From NCBI GenBank assembly GCA_903932145.1, contig CAIZFE010000069.1:16462-80461 (forward strand): a stretch of DNA of 64,000 nt, in the 5' to 3' direction. Below are positions 1 through 7,583 of the stretch, one piece after another. Source of the stretch: an uncultured Rhodopila sp. GTDB lineage: Bacteria > Pseudomonadota > Alphaproteobacteria > Acetobacterales > Acetobacteraceae. Position 1 is the first letter of the stretch. Each line of letters starts with the position of its first letter. The position numbers and the translations under genes were made by a program. Under the pieces are notes generated by a model, which was given only the letters and a program-made list of their open reading frames with translations, ran no database searches and was not told where the DNA came from.

Positions 1-235
1 ACGCCGGTGGCTGCACGGCCAGCACCACGTCCGCGTCCGCCAGCATCGCGCGGCGGTCGGACATGAAGGCAACGTCCCTGAATGCACTGTCGGGTAGCTT
101 GCTGGCGTCGCCGGCGCCAGTTTGCATATGCAGACGGGCACCCAACTTAACCAACTTCGGCACCACGGACGGGACCAGCGCCACCCGCCGTTCATGCGGC
201 TGGGTTTCCTTCAGAACAGCGACATTCACAAACAT
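1..235 (-). CDS. pntA: NAD(P) transhydrogenase subunit alpha, N-terminal fragment (runs off the window)
   Basis: Seventy-eight codons are visible, starting at an ATG at 235 and leaving the window at base 1. The N-terminus contains VLKETQPHERRVALVP and a following LVKLG segment, the typical start of the alanine dehydrogenase/PNT N-terminal domain. In the proton-translocating transhydrogenase this domain belongs to the NAD(H)-binding alpha subunit, which exchanges hydride between NADH and NADP+ in a complex with the membrane subunits. Only about a fifth of the protein is present, so alanine dehydrogenase cannot be fully excluded, but the MFVNVAVLKET start fits rhodospirilline PntA best. It lies 78 bp downstream of the aldehyde dehydrogenase on the same strand and may be cotranscribed with it. 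Confidence 0.75.
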   Translation of the reverse strand, partial: MFVNVAVLKETQPHERRVALVPSVVPKLVKLGARLHMQTGAGDASKLPDSAFRDVAFMSDRRAMLADADVVLAVQPPA

Positions 236-313
236 GGAGGGCTCCGGCTTATGTCCAGGGGCGCGGGACGTGACGGCTGCGGCGAGGAGATCCCGATGCC
301 GCAGCCGCGTGCA

Positions 314-1696
314 TCAGACCGGCGCTTCGGCCACCAAGGTGCGAACCAGTTTCTTGTTCACGAACTGCTGGATTCCCATGTCGCCCAGTTCGCGCCCATA
401 GCCAGAGTCCTTGATGCCGCCAAACGGCAGTTCGGCGTCGGACCAGGAGATGTTGTTGATGAACATCATACCGGTTTCGACACGGCTTGCCACGCGCCTG
501 CCGCGGACGGTGTCCTTAGTGAAGACCGACCCGCCCAGGCCGAAATCGGAGTCGTTGGCCAGCGCAATCGCCGCGTCCTCATCCTTGACACGGAAGAACA
601 TCGCGACCGGGCCAAAAAATTCGTCACGAAAGGCGGGATTTTCCGGTTTCACGTCAGTCATGATCGTCGGTTGCATGAACGCCCCCGGACGATCGATCCG
701 TTTGCCGCCCATAATGATCTTCGCACCGTGCGAGACCGCTGAGTCGACTTGCGCAAGAAGCTGAACCAGGGCCGATTCCGTGGACAACGGGCCCAACGTC
801 GTGTTTTCGTCCATCGGATCGCCGGCCTTTAGCGCGCTCAGCGCCGCCTGGAATTTCTGCAGAAATTTGTCGGCTATCGACTCAACAACGATAAAGCGCT
901 TGGCGGCACAGCAGGTTTGGCCGGCATTGTACATCCGTCCCCAAACCGCCCATTTGATGGTGTGTTCCAGGTCGGCGTCTTCAAGCACGATGAACGCGTC
1001 GCTGCCACCGAGTTCCATGGAGGACGGTTTCAGGTTCTGCCCGGCCCTTGCGGCGATGCTGCGGCCGGCCGCCACGCTACCGGTCAGGGCGACACCCTTG
1101 ACGCGCGGATCGTCGATGACCTGGTTCGATTGGTCATGTGAGATCAACAGGTTGGTATAAAGACCGGCCGGTGCGCCGGCATCGAGCCAGAGCTTTTCGA
1201 AGGCGATGGCGCATTGCGGGACGCAGCCGGCGTGTTTCACCACCAGGACGTTGCCTGCCATCAGGTGCGGGCCGGCGACGCGGGCCAACTGATAGAACGG
1301 GAAGTTCCACGGCTCCACACCGAAGATCACGCCGATCGGGCTGCTCTCCATGTGGGCTTCGCCCAATGTCGGATGCAGTTCCAAATTCTTCAGGAAGCGT
1401 TCGGCGTTTTCGGCGTAATAGGCGAGAATCTGCGAACTGAACTCGACCTCGCCGCGCGCCTCGCTGATCCGCTTGCCCATTTCCCGGGTTTCGATCTGGG
1501 CGAAATTCTCCGCTTCATCGTGCAGAAGCGCGGCCGCCTTGGCGACGATGGCGCGCCGGTGGGCGTAGCTGGTGTGCTTCCAGGTTTCGTAGCAGGAACT
1601 GGCGATGACCATCTTCGCCTCAAGCTGTTTGTCGGTGATGGTTTCGAATGATTTGTCACGCTTGTTATCGAATGGGTTCACGCTCTCGTAGGCCAT
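314..1696 (-). CDS. NAD(P)-dependent succinate-semialdehyde dehydrogenase (aldehyde dehydrogenase superfamily)
   Basis: A 460-residue soluble ALDH that should oxidise succinate semialdehyde (or a similar short aldehyde) to the acid with NAD(P)+. The catalytic Cys lies in NAGQTCCAAKRF (about residue 261) and the general base Glu in MELGGSDAF (about 227), with the usual 34-residue spacing. The start SVNPFDNK and the internal VEPWNFPFYQ match the short GabD-type subfamily, which lacks the N-terminal extension of the 480-500-residue forms. An AAAGGA ribosome site lies 7 bases before the ATG at 1696. The exact substrate is inferred from the family. The pntA fragment follows on the same strand. Confidence 0.85.
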   Translation of the reverse strand: MAYESVNPFDNKRDKSFETITDKQLEAKMVIASSCYETWKHTSYAHRRAIVAKAAALLHDEAENFAQIETREMGKRISEARGEVEFSSQILAYYAENAERFLKNLELHPTLGEAHMESSPIGVIFGVEPWNFPFYQLARVAGPHLMAGNVLVVKHAGCVPQCAIAFEKLWLDAGAPAGLYTNLLISHDQSNQVIDDPRVKGVALTGSVAAGRSIAARAGQNLKPSSMELGGSDAFIVLEDADLEHTIKWAVWGRMYNAGQTCCAAKRFIVVESIADKFLQKFQAALSALKAGDPMDENTTLGPLSTESALVQLLAQVDSAVSHGAKIIMGGKRIDRPGAFMQPTIMTDVKPENPAFRDEFFGPVAMFFRVKDEDAAIALANDSDFGLGGSVFTKDTVRGRRVASRVETGMMFINNISWSDAELPFGGIKDSGYGRELGDMGIQQFVNKKLVRTLVAEAPV

Positions 1697-1741
1697 GATT
1701 TGTCCTTTTATTTCGTAGATGCATGAAAAATTATGCCTTAC

Positions 1742-1764
1742 TGAAATAATTTCTGATTATTTCA
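1742..1764. promoter_or_regulatory. Inverted repeat upstream of the semialdehyde dehydrogenase, candidate operator
   Basis: TGAAATAAT is repeated as its perfect reverse complement ATTATTTCA with a 5-base spacer, 46 bases upstream of the dehydrogenase ATG. The surrounding 1697-1800 stretch is much more A/T-rich than the genes, as expected for a promoter. On the minus strand CATAAT near 1729-1734 could be a -10 element, which would put the repeat over the -35 region. No regulator gene is adjacent. The rest of the 1697-2004 gap holds no gene that I can support. Confidence 0.5.
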
Positions 1765-2004
1765 ATGGACTTTACAATATAGGGATCGCGATTAGCGGAT
1801 AGGGTCGGAATCTACTCAAAGGGTCGTTTTAACACATTCGGGGAAGTTGCTCGCCCGCGAGCCGGCCGACGATACGGCCGCCGCCAAATGATATCGTAAA
1901 AAAACGAAATATTGTTTGTGCTGAATGGCCCGTCCGATCAATGCCGCATCACGGCCTAAGGGATGGGCACGCATGGCGGCCAGGGTGGCGTTCCGGACTT
2001 GCCA

Positions 2005-4710
2005 TCAGGCGCGTCCCGATCGTCGTCCGGTCATGTATCGGTAAAACAAGACCTTGGTGACTTCGACAAGCCCAAGATACGCTGTTGTCGCGCCAACCAG
2101 GAAAACGAAGAACAATGGCGGGGGCGCCACAAACCCGAACCAGCGCCCCGCGGGGACAAGCGGCAGAACGATCGCGAGAGCAACCGCGCCAAGATTCATC
2201 GCGATCAGGAACCAGCACGGGTTGCTGCGGTAAAACCGGCGCCGTGTCCGGATGCAGAAGACCACGAGCGTTTGCGTTGTCATCGATTCGATAAACCACC
2301 CTGTCTGGAACAGAGCCTCTCCCGCGCCAAAGAAAACCAGCATAGCGTAAAACGTGACGAAGTCGAAGATGGAGCTGACCGGGCCGAATACCAGCATGAA
2401 GCGCTCAATCAGCTTGATGTCCCATTTGACGGGACCAAGGACAACCTCGGGGTCGACGTCATCGAACGGGATCGCGATTTCCGAAACATTGTAGATCAGG
2501 TTGTTCAGCAGGATCTGAATCGGTAGCATCGGCAGAAAGGGCAGGATCAGCGTGGCACCCGCCATGCTGAACATGTTGCCGAAGTTGGAACTGGCACCCA
2601 TCAGCACGTATTTTGAAACGTTCTGGACCGTGGCACGGCCGGCGACCACCGCGTCCCGCACCACTGACAGATCGTGCTCCAGCAATATCAAATCGGCCGC
2701 CGCCCGGGCCACATCGGCGGCGCCATCAACCGAAATCCCAACGTCGGCGGCGTGCAGCGCGGGTGCGTCGTTGATCCCGTCCCCCATGAATCCGACGACA
2801 TGGCCAAGCCGCTTCAGCGCCAGCAGGACCCGATGTTTCTGCTGCGGATTGACCCGGCAGAACAGGTTGACGCTGGACAACTGCCCGATCAGCGCCTCTT
2901 CCGATAGGGTTTCCATCGCGTCGCCGGTCAGTACGCCGGTTACCGGCACGCCGATTTCCGTAAAGACGTGCCGGGATACCAGTTCGTTGTCGCCAGTCAG
3001 CACCTTCACCGTGATACCGGCCGCAGCCATCGCCCGGATCGTTTCACCGGCGCTGGCTTTCGGCGGATCCAGGAATACCGCGAAGCCGGCAAACACCAGA
3101 TCGGTTTCATCGGTGATCACGGCGGTATCATAATGCGCCGTTTCGGGTGTCAAATCAGCCAGCCGGCTGGCAATCCCCAACGCTCGGAATCCCTGCGCCC
3201 CCAGTCCGTCGAGCGTCGCCTGAAACACCGCACGCGTAGTCGGATCGAGTCCCTTCACCGCACCATCGGCGTCCTGATATTGCTTCGACAGCCGCAGCAG
3301 ATCCTCTGGCGCCCCCTTGACGAACAACCCGCGTTTCGTTCCGTGTTCAACCAGAACCGAAACCCGGCGGCGCCCGAAGTCGAAGGGTGCTTCATCGATT
3401 TTCGTAAAGCCGGTCATATCAAACGGCTGGGCGGCCAAGATTGCCTCGTCCAGCGGGCTTTTCATCCCCGTTTCGAACTTGCTGTTGACGTAAGCATAGG
3501 AAAACGCGTTCGCGCTGTCGGCGCCATGGCCATCGATCGTGCGCAACAGCTTGATTTTCGCTTCCGTCAATGTGCCGGTCTTGTCGGTGCACAACACGTC
3601 CATGGCGCCCAGATCGTGGATCGCGGACAGACGCTTTACGATCACCTTGCGTTTCGCCATCTGCATCGCCGACCGAGCTAACGTTACCGTAACGATCATC
3701 GGTAGCAATTCAGGTGTCAGACCGACCGCGAGTGCGACCGCGAACATCAGCGATTGAAGCATCGGGCGAGCGAAGAATATGTTCACGACCAGAACGAAAA
3801 GTACCATGAGAATGGTGAAGCGCATGATCAGCATGCCGAAGCGGCGAATGCCGACGGTGAAGGCGGTGGCCGGCGGCTTTTCGGACAGGCTGGTGGCGAG
3901 GTGGCCGAGGGCCGTTCTGTTTCCGGTTCGGCAGATCAGGATGGTAGCGGTGCCGCTGATAACGGACGTGCCGGCGAACACCGCGTTGGACGCCCCCGCT
4001 GGGTTTTCCGCGCCGGATGCGGCATCACTGACCTGCTTTTCGGCGGGATACGGCTCCCCCGTCAACAGCGCCTGGTTGACGTAGAGATCCCGGCTTTCCA
4101 GCAGCCGAGCGTCGGCGGGGACAAGATCGCCTGCAATCAGTTCGACAATATCGCCCGGAACCAGTGCGTGGAGGGGCACCGAAACACGGGTGCCATCGCG
4201 TCTGACGGTCGCCTGTACGGCCACCGACTGGCGTAGCGCCTCCACCGCGTTCTGCGCCCGCACTTCCTGGACGAAGTCGAAGATAATGCTGAGCAAAACG
4301 ATGCAAACGATAATGACAAAGCTTGCCACGTCGCCTGTCGCCGCGGACACCGCGCTCGCGATCAGAAGGATTATGATCAAGGGGTTGCCGAACCGCGTAA
4401 GGAACTGAAGCCAAAGCGGCGAATGCTTCACGGTCGCAGCGTCGTTGGCACCATACCGCGCCAGCCGCGACCGCACCTCCGCCGTTCCAAGCCCGGTGAT
4501 TTTCGCGTTCAACATCACGAGCAACTGGTCAACCGGTTCCTGCCAGACCTGTTCCCGCTCCGGTTCGCCTGTCGAAAGACGTGCCGCAATGTGAGTATGC
4601 ACGAAGCCGGAATTGTCATTCATCGCGGAAGGCCCCATTTGCGGAAGCTCGGCTTCAATTCCTGCCGACGTGCGGGAGGATGGGCGACCTAAATCGCTTA
4701 AGGCCGGCAC
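2005..4710 (-). CDS. mgtA: Magnesium-translocating P-type ATPase
   Basis: A 901-residue P3B-type ATPase that imports Mg2+ across the inner membrane at the expense of ATP. Visible landmarks in order: N-terminal cytoplasmic region, first membrane pair, actuator motif LTGEP (about residue 217), phosphorylation motif CTDKTGTLT (Asp about 375), hinge motif MGDGINDAPAL (about 640), and a six-helix C-terminal membrane block including LPFLPMLPIQILLNNLIYN, typical of MgtA/MgtB. The frame opens with GTG at 4710, only 18 bases after the hypF stop; an ATG at 4623 is the alternative start. The tight spacing implies transcription from the hypF side, leaving no room for the Mg-sensing leader found before enterobacterial mgtA. 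Confidence 0.9.
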   Translation of the reverse strand: MPALSDLGRPSSRTSAGIEAELPQMGPSAMNDNSGFVHTHIAARLSTGEPEREQVWQEPVDQLLVMLNAKITGLGTAEVRSRLARYGANDAATVKHSPLWLQFLTRFGNPLIIILLIASAVSAATGDVASFVIIVCIVLLSIIFDFVQEVRAQNAVEALRQSVAVQATVRRDGTRVSVPLHALVPGDIVELIAGDLVPADARLLESRDLYVNQALLTGEPYPAEKQVSDAASGAENPAGASNAVFAGTSVISGTATILICRTGNRTALGHLATSLSEKPPATAFTVGIRRFGMLIMRFTILMVLFVLVVNIFFARPMLQSLMFAVALAVGLTPELLPMIVTVTLARSAMQMAKRKVIVKRLSAIHDLGAMDVLCTDKTGTLTEAKIKLLRTIDGHGADSANAFSYAYVNSKFETGMKSPLDEAILAAQPFDMTGFTKIDEAPFDFGRRRVSVLVEHGTKRGLFVKGAPEDLLRLSKQYQDADGAVKGLDPTTRAVFQATLDGLGAQGFRALGIASRLADLTPETAHYDTAVITDETDLVFAGFAVFLDPPKASAGETIRAMAAAGITVKVLTGDNELVSRHVFTEIGVPVTGVLTGDAMETLSEEALIGQLSSVNLFCRVNPQQKHRVLLALKRLGHVVGFMGDGINDAPALHAADVGISVDGAADVARAAADLILLEHDLSVVRDAVVAGRATVQNVSKYVLMGASSNFGNMFSMAGATLILPFLPMLPIQILLNNLIYNVSEIAIPFDDVDPEVVLGPVKWDIKLIERFMLVFGPVSSIFDFVTFYAMLVFFGAGEALFQTGWFIESMTTQTLVVFCIRTRRRFYRSNPCWFLIAMNLGAVALAIVLPLVPAGRWFGFVAPPPLFFVFLVGATTAYLGLVEVTKVLFYRYMTGRRSGRA

Positions 4711-4728
4711 AATAGCCTCGGAAATTAC

Positions 4729-7017
4729 TCAGACCTCAGCGAGAGCCGCGGCTTCGATCACCTGACCGAAACTCAATCCGGCGTCGTTGCAGGGCACACT
4801 GATGGGTAGGTAGGCCCGAAACCCAGCTTCCTGTAGTGCCGTCAATGCCAATTCACTCAGACAACGATTCTGGAACACGCCGCCGGTCAGGCCGACGGCG
4901 AAATCCCCATGTGCTTCCCGGACGGTGATCGCCTGGCTGACCAGCGTCAATGCCAAACTGGCATGAAACGCGGCGGCTCGCCGTGTCACTGACCACGCCC
5001 CATTCAAGAGCAATGAAACCAACGGGCCCCAATCCGCCTGCCATACACCGTCGGCGCGGGACAATAGCGGCAGCGCGATGGCGTCCTCCATCCCGGCGGA
5101 AGAACCCGCAATCGCTTCGATGGCCATCGGTCCCTCGCCTTCATAGGACGCCTGCTGAACCAGCCCAAGAAATGCTGACGCCGCATCGAACATGCGTCCG
5201 ACCGAGGATGTGGCCGGGCAATTCAAACGTGCCCGCCAGGCGTCATGCGCCAGAGCCACATCCAACCCGGGCGGCCCCCAGTCCAAGCCAAGGTCCCATG
5301 CCAGGGCGGCGGCGGACCGCCAGGGTGCGCGCGAGGCCGCGTCACCCCCCGGTGGTGCGAACGGACGAAACGTTGCGACGCGCTTCCAGGTGCCGGGTTG
5401 GCCGATCAAGGCCTCACCGCCCCAAAGCGTGCCGTCTCCACCCAGCCCGACGCGATCCCAGGTGAAGCAAAGCCAGCGTGGCTCCATAGGGAACTCGCCG
5501 GCAACCGCGGCTGCGTGGGCATGATGGTGCGGAACGCGAATAACCCTCATATCGCTCCGCCGCTCGGCCCAGCGGACACTGGTGTAGCCGTCATGAGCGT
5601 CGCAGATGAGGGTCCGAACCCGGACGTTGTGCAGACGCTGCAGGGTATCGGCTGTCGCTTCCAGCAGTTCCATGCCGCGGGGACTGCCCATGTCGCCCAG
5701 ATGCGGGGAAATCACTACCCGGGTTCCAAAACCCAGCGCCAGCGTCGTCTTCATCTGGCCACCAAGCGCCAGGACCGGGGCGGAAAGTGGACGCAACAAT
5801 GCGCGTTCCAGCGGGGCGCTGCCGCGCCCCAAACGCAGGTTGCGCGGCGTTCCGGCGATAACCCGGACAACGCCATCGTCCGCCGGCTGCAGAATGACCC
5901 GATCATGATGCAGAAAAGCGTCGGCGATTGGTTGCAAATGCTGCTCTGCGTCGGCGGGCGCGGTCAGGACCGGCTCACCGCTGATATTGCCGGACGTTGC
6001 CACCAGCGGGCCGTCGAACATCCGGGCAAGCGAATCATGCAGCGGGCTGTATGGCAGCATCGCTCCGACTTCAGTCAGACCGGGCGCAAGCGCCGGCGAA
6101 AGCCGGTTTCCGGAACGCAACCGGACGAGGACGATTGGCCGTTCGGATGAACCCAGGGCGCGGGCTTCGGCTTCCCCGGGGGCGCAGTCGAGGCGCAGCC
6201 GATCCAGTCCGTCGGCGCCGTCCCGGGGAAACAGGACCGCGAGCGGTTTCGCCGGCCGCCGCTTGCGGGCGCGCAGATCGCGGATCAACGCATCGTTGCG
6301 TGCGTCGCACAGCAGATGATAGCCGCCGATGCCCTTAACCGCGACGATCGCGCCATCGCGCAGGGCGGAAACAGCAAGGGCAAGCGCGGGTTCGTTGCCC
6401 CGGATTGTGGACGAACCACTGCGATAGGAGAGGGTTGGACCGCAATTCGGACACGCCATCACCTGAGCATGGAAACGCCGATCCAACGGTTGATCATATT
6501 CCGCTCTGCACTCCGCACAGAGGGGGAATTCAGACATGCTGGTTGCTTCGCGATCGAACGGACTGTCCCGCATGATGGTGTATCGCGGGCCGCACTGCGT
6601 GCACGTAATGAATGGATAGCGATAGCGACGCGCGGCCGGCGTCAACATCTCTTTCAGGCAGGCGTCGCACATGGACTGATCGGGCAACAGCACTGCATCG
6701 CTGCCCTCCAGGCTCGGCAGGATGCGGAATCCGGGCTCCACGGGCGGCAGGCAGGTTTCAGCGGAGATCAGTTTGGGACGGGCGATCGATGGATGCTCTG
6801 ACAGCAGCCGATGCAGGAACAAATCTATTTGGACTAAGGCGGATTGAGCAACGATTTCGACACAGCCGCCGCGGTTGCGCACGAACCCGCGTATCCCAAG
6901 CTCGTTTGCCAGGACACAGATAAACGGTCGGAAACCGACGCCTTGAACGCGGCCGCCGACCAGGAAGTGTTTGGCGTTATTCTCCAGCGGCATAGGCAGC
7001 ACCCGCACGCTGTCCAT
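4729..7017 (-). CDS. hypF: Carbamoyltransferase HypF, [NiFe] hydrogenase maturation
   Basis: HypF makes the carbamoyl group from carbamoyl phosphate that, with HypE, becomes the cyanide ligand of the [NiFe] hydrogenase active site. All expected parts are present: acylphosphatase domain (GGRVQGVGFRPF), two zinc-finger pairs (CDACLKEM...CTQCGPRYTI and CAECRAEY...CPNCGP), a YrdC-like nucleotide-binding domain (VAVKGIGGYHLLCDA), and the Kae1-like C-terminal domain (VPHHHAHAAAVA, GDGTLWGGEAL, LTGGVFQN). Length from the chosen ATG at 7017 is 762 residues, normal for the family; an ATG at 6993 is also possible. It overlaps the upstream small gene by about 40 bases and is followed 18 bases later by mgtA. 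No other hyp or hydrogenase gene lies in the window. Confidence 0.92.
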   Translation of the reverse strand: MDSVRVLPMPLENNAKHFLVGGRVQGVGFRPFICVLANELGIRGFVRNRGGCVEIVAQSALVQIDLFLHRLLSEHPSIARPKLISAETCLPPVEPGFRILPSLEGSDAVLLPDQSMCDACLKEMLTPAARRYRYPFITCTQCGPRYTIMRDSPFDREATSMSEFPLCAECRAEYDQPLDRRFHAQVMACPNCGPTLSYRSGSSTIRGNEPALALAVSALRDGAIVAVKGIGGYHLLCDARNDALIRDLRARKRRPAKPLAVLFPRDGADGLDRLRLDCAPGEAEARALGSSERPIVLVRLRSGNRLSPALAPGLTEVGAMLPYSPLHDSLARMFDGPLVATSGNISGEPVLTAPADAEQHLQPIADAFLHHDRVILQPADDGVVRVIAGTPRNLRLGRGSAPLERALLRPLSAPVLALGGQMKTTLALGFGTRVVISPHLGDMGSPRGMELLEATADTLQRLHNVRVRTLICDAHDGYTSVRWAERRSDMRVIRVPHHHAHAAAVAGEFPMEPRWLCFTWDRVGLGGDGTLWGGEALIGQPGTWKRVATFRPFAPPGGDAASRAPWRSAAALAWDLGLDWGPPGLDVALAHDAWRARLNCPATSSVGRMFDAASAFLGLVQQASYEGEGPMAIEAIAGSSAGMEDAIALPLLSRADGVWQADWGPLVSLLLNGAWSVTRRAAAFHASLALTLVSQAITVREAHGDFAVGLTGGVFQNRCLSELALTALQEAGFRAYLPISVPCNDAGLSFGQVIEAAALAEV

Positions 7018-7360
7018 TGGCCCACCCGATGTGCCACGCCCCTTCATGAGAGACCATGTACGGCTCGACGGGCACAATTCGCCCCATCACGACGCAGGCG
7101 CCATCGCAGCCGGATGACATCTTCCCCATGTGGCGTTGCACGTCTTCAATGTGGTTGGAAAACCGTACGCGGGCGTCACCTGCTGCCCAATGTGCCTTCA
7201 AAGCGAACCCCGAGGTCGGGATGGTTCCGATGCCATGCCAAGCTGCGTCGATGTGCACGAACTGGTCGCGGAGGTAAGCTTGCGCCTGCTGGTTGTCGGC
7301 GGGCCGCACAAATGGCGGATAGCTGTCGTCGAGGAACGGCGACTCAGGTCGAACTGACAT
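6977..7360 (-). CDS. Unrecognised small protein overlapping hypF
   Basis: A 127-residue soluble protein from an ATG at 7360 (MSVRPESPFLDD); an upstream ATG in the same frame would add residues. I do not recognise the family. It has a central GCDGACVVMGRIVPVEPY segment with two cysteines four residues apart and a following MVSHEGAWHIG. No signal peptide or membrane segment is evident. Its end overlaps the start of hypF by about 40 bases on the same strand, suggesting translational coupling and perhaps a role in hydrogenase maturation or redox chemistry; that is inference from position only. Gene reality rests on the composition of the frame and the coupling. Confidence 0.5.
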   Translation of the reverse strand: MSVRPESPFLDDSYPPFVRPADNQQAQAYLRDQFVHIDAAWHGIGTIPTSGFALKAHWAAGDARVRFSNHIEDVQRHMGKMSSGCDGACVVMGRIVPVEPYMVSHEGAWHIGWANGQRAGAAYAAGE

Positions 7361-7583
7361 CTCGATGCACACCTTTGGCTTGGCAACCATTGAGGAGAGG
7401 CCTGTCACACTGGCGACGCGCATCGGATAAGCGAGCAATATGCATCCGTCAGCAATATTATCGATGGGAAATTACGCTTGAGAGGTGGTCGGGTTTCTCG
7501 GAACAGCGTTTCGCTTTCGATAAGTGGAACCGCTGCTGGTTCCGTTACGGTGATGTCTCCTCGCTGATGGGTCCTGGCGTCGG

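Noticed and set aside
1880..1920. ATATCGT/ACGAAATAT imperfect repeat around an A-run as an mgtA terminator
   Set aside because: The A/T run lies in the loop, not after the stem, and the arms mismatch.
4711..4728. Possible Mg-sensing leader before mgtA
   Set aside because: Only 18 bases separate hypF from mgtA, too short for a riboswitch.
6977..7100. Similarity of the small protein's MVSHEGAW end to the C-terminus of HypD (MVSSEGAC)
   Set aside because: Only a short stretch agrees, the HypD cysteine pattern and the rest of the protein are absent, so the resemblance is probably chance.
7526..7543. GGAACC/GGTTCC inverted repeat downstream of the proton ATPase
   Set aside because: Six-base stem with no T-run on either side; too weak to call a terminator.
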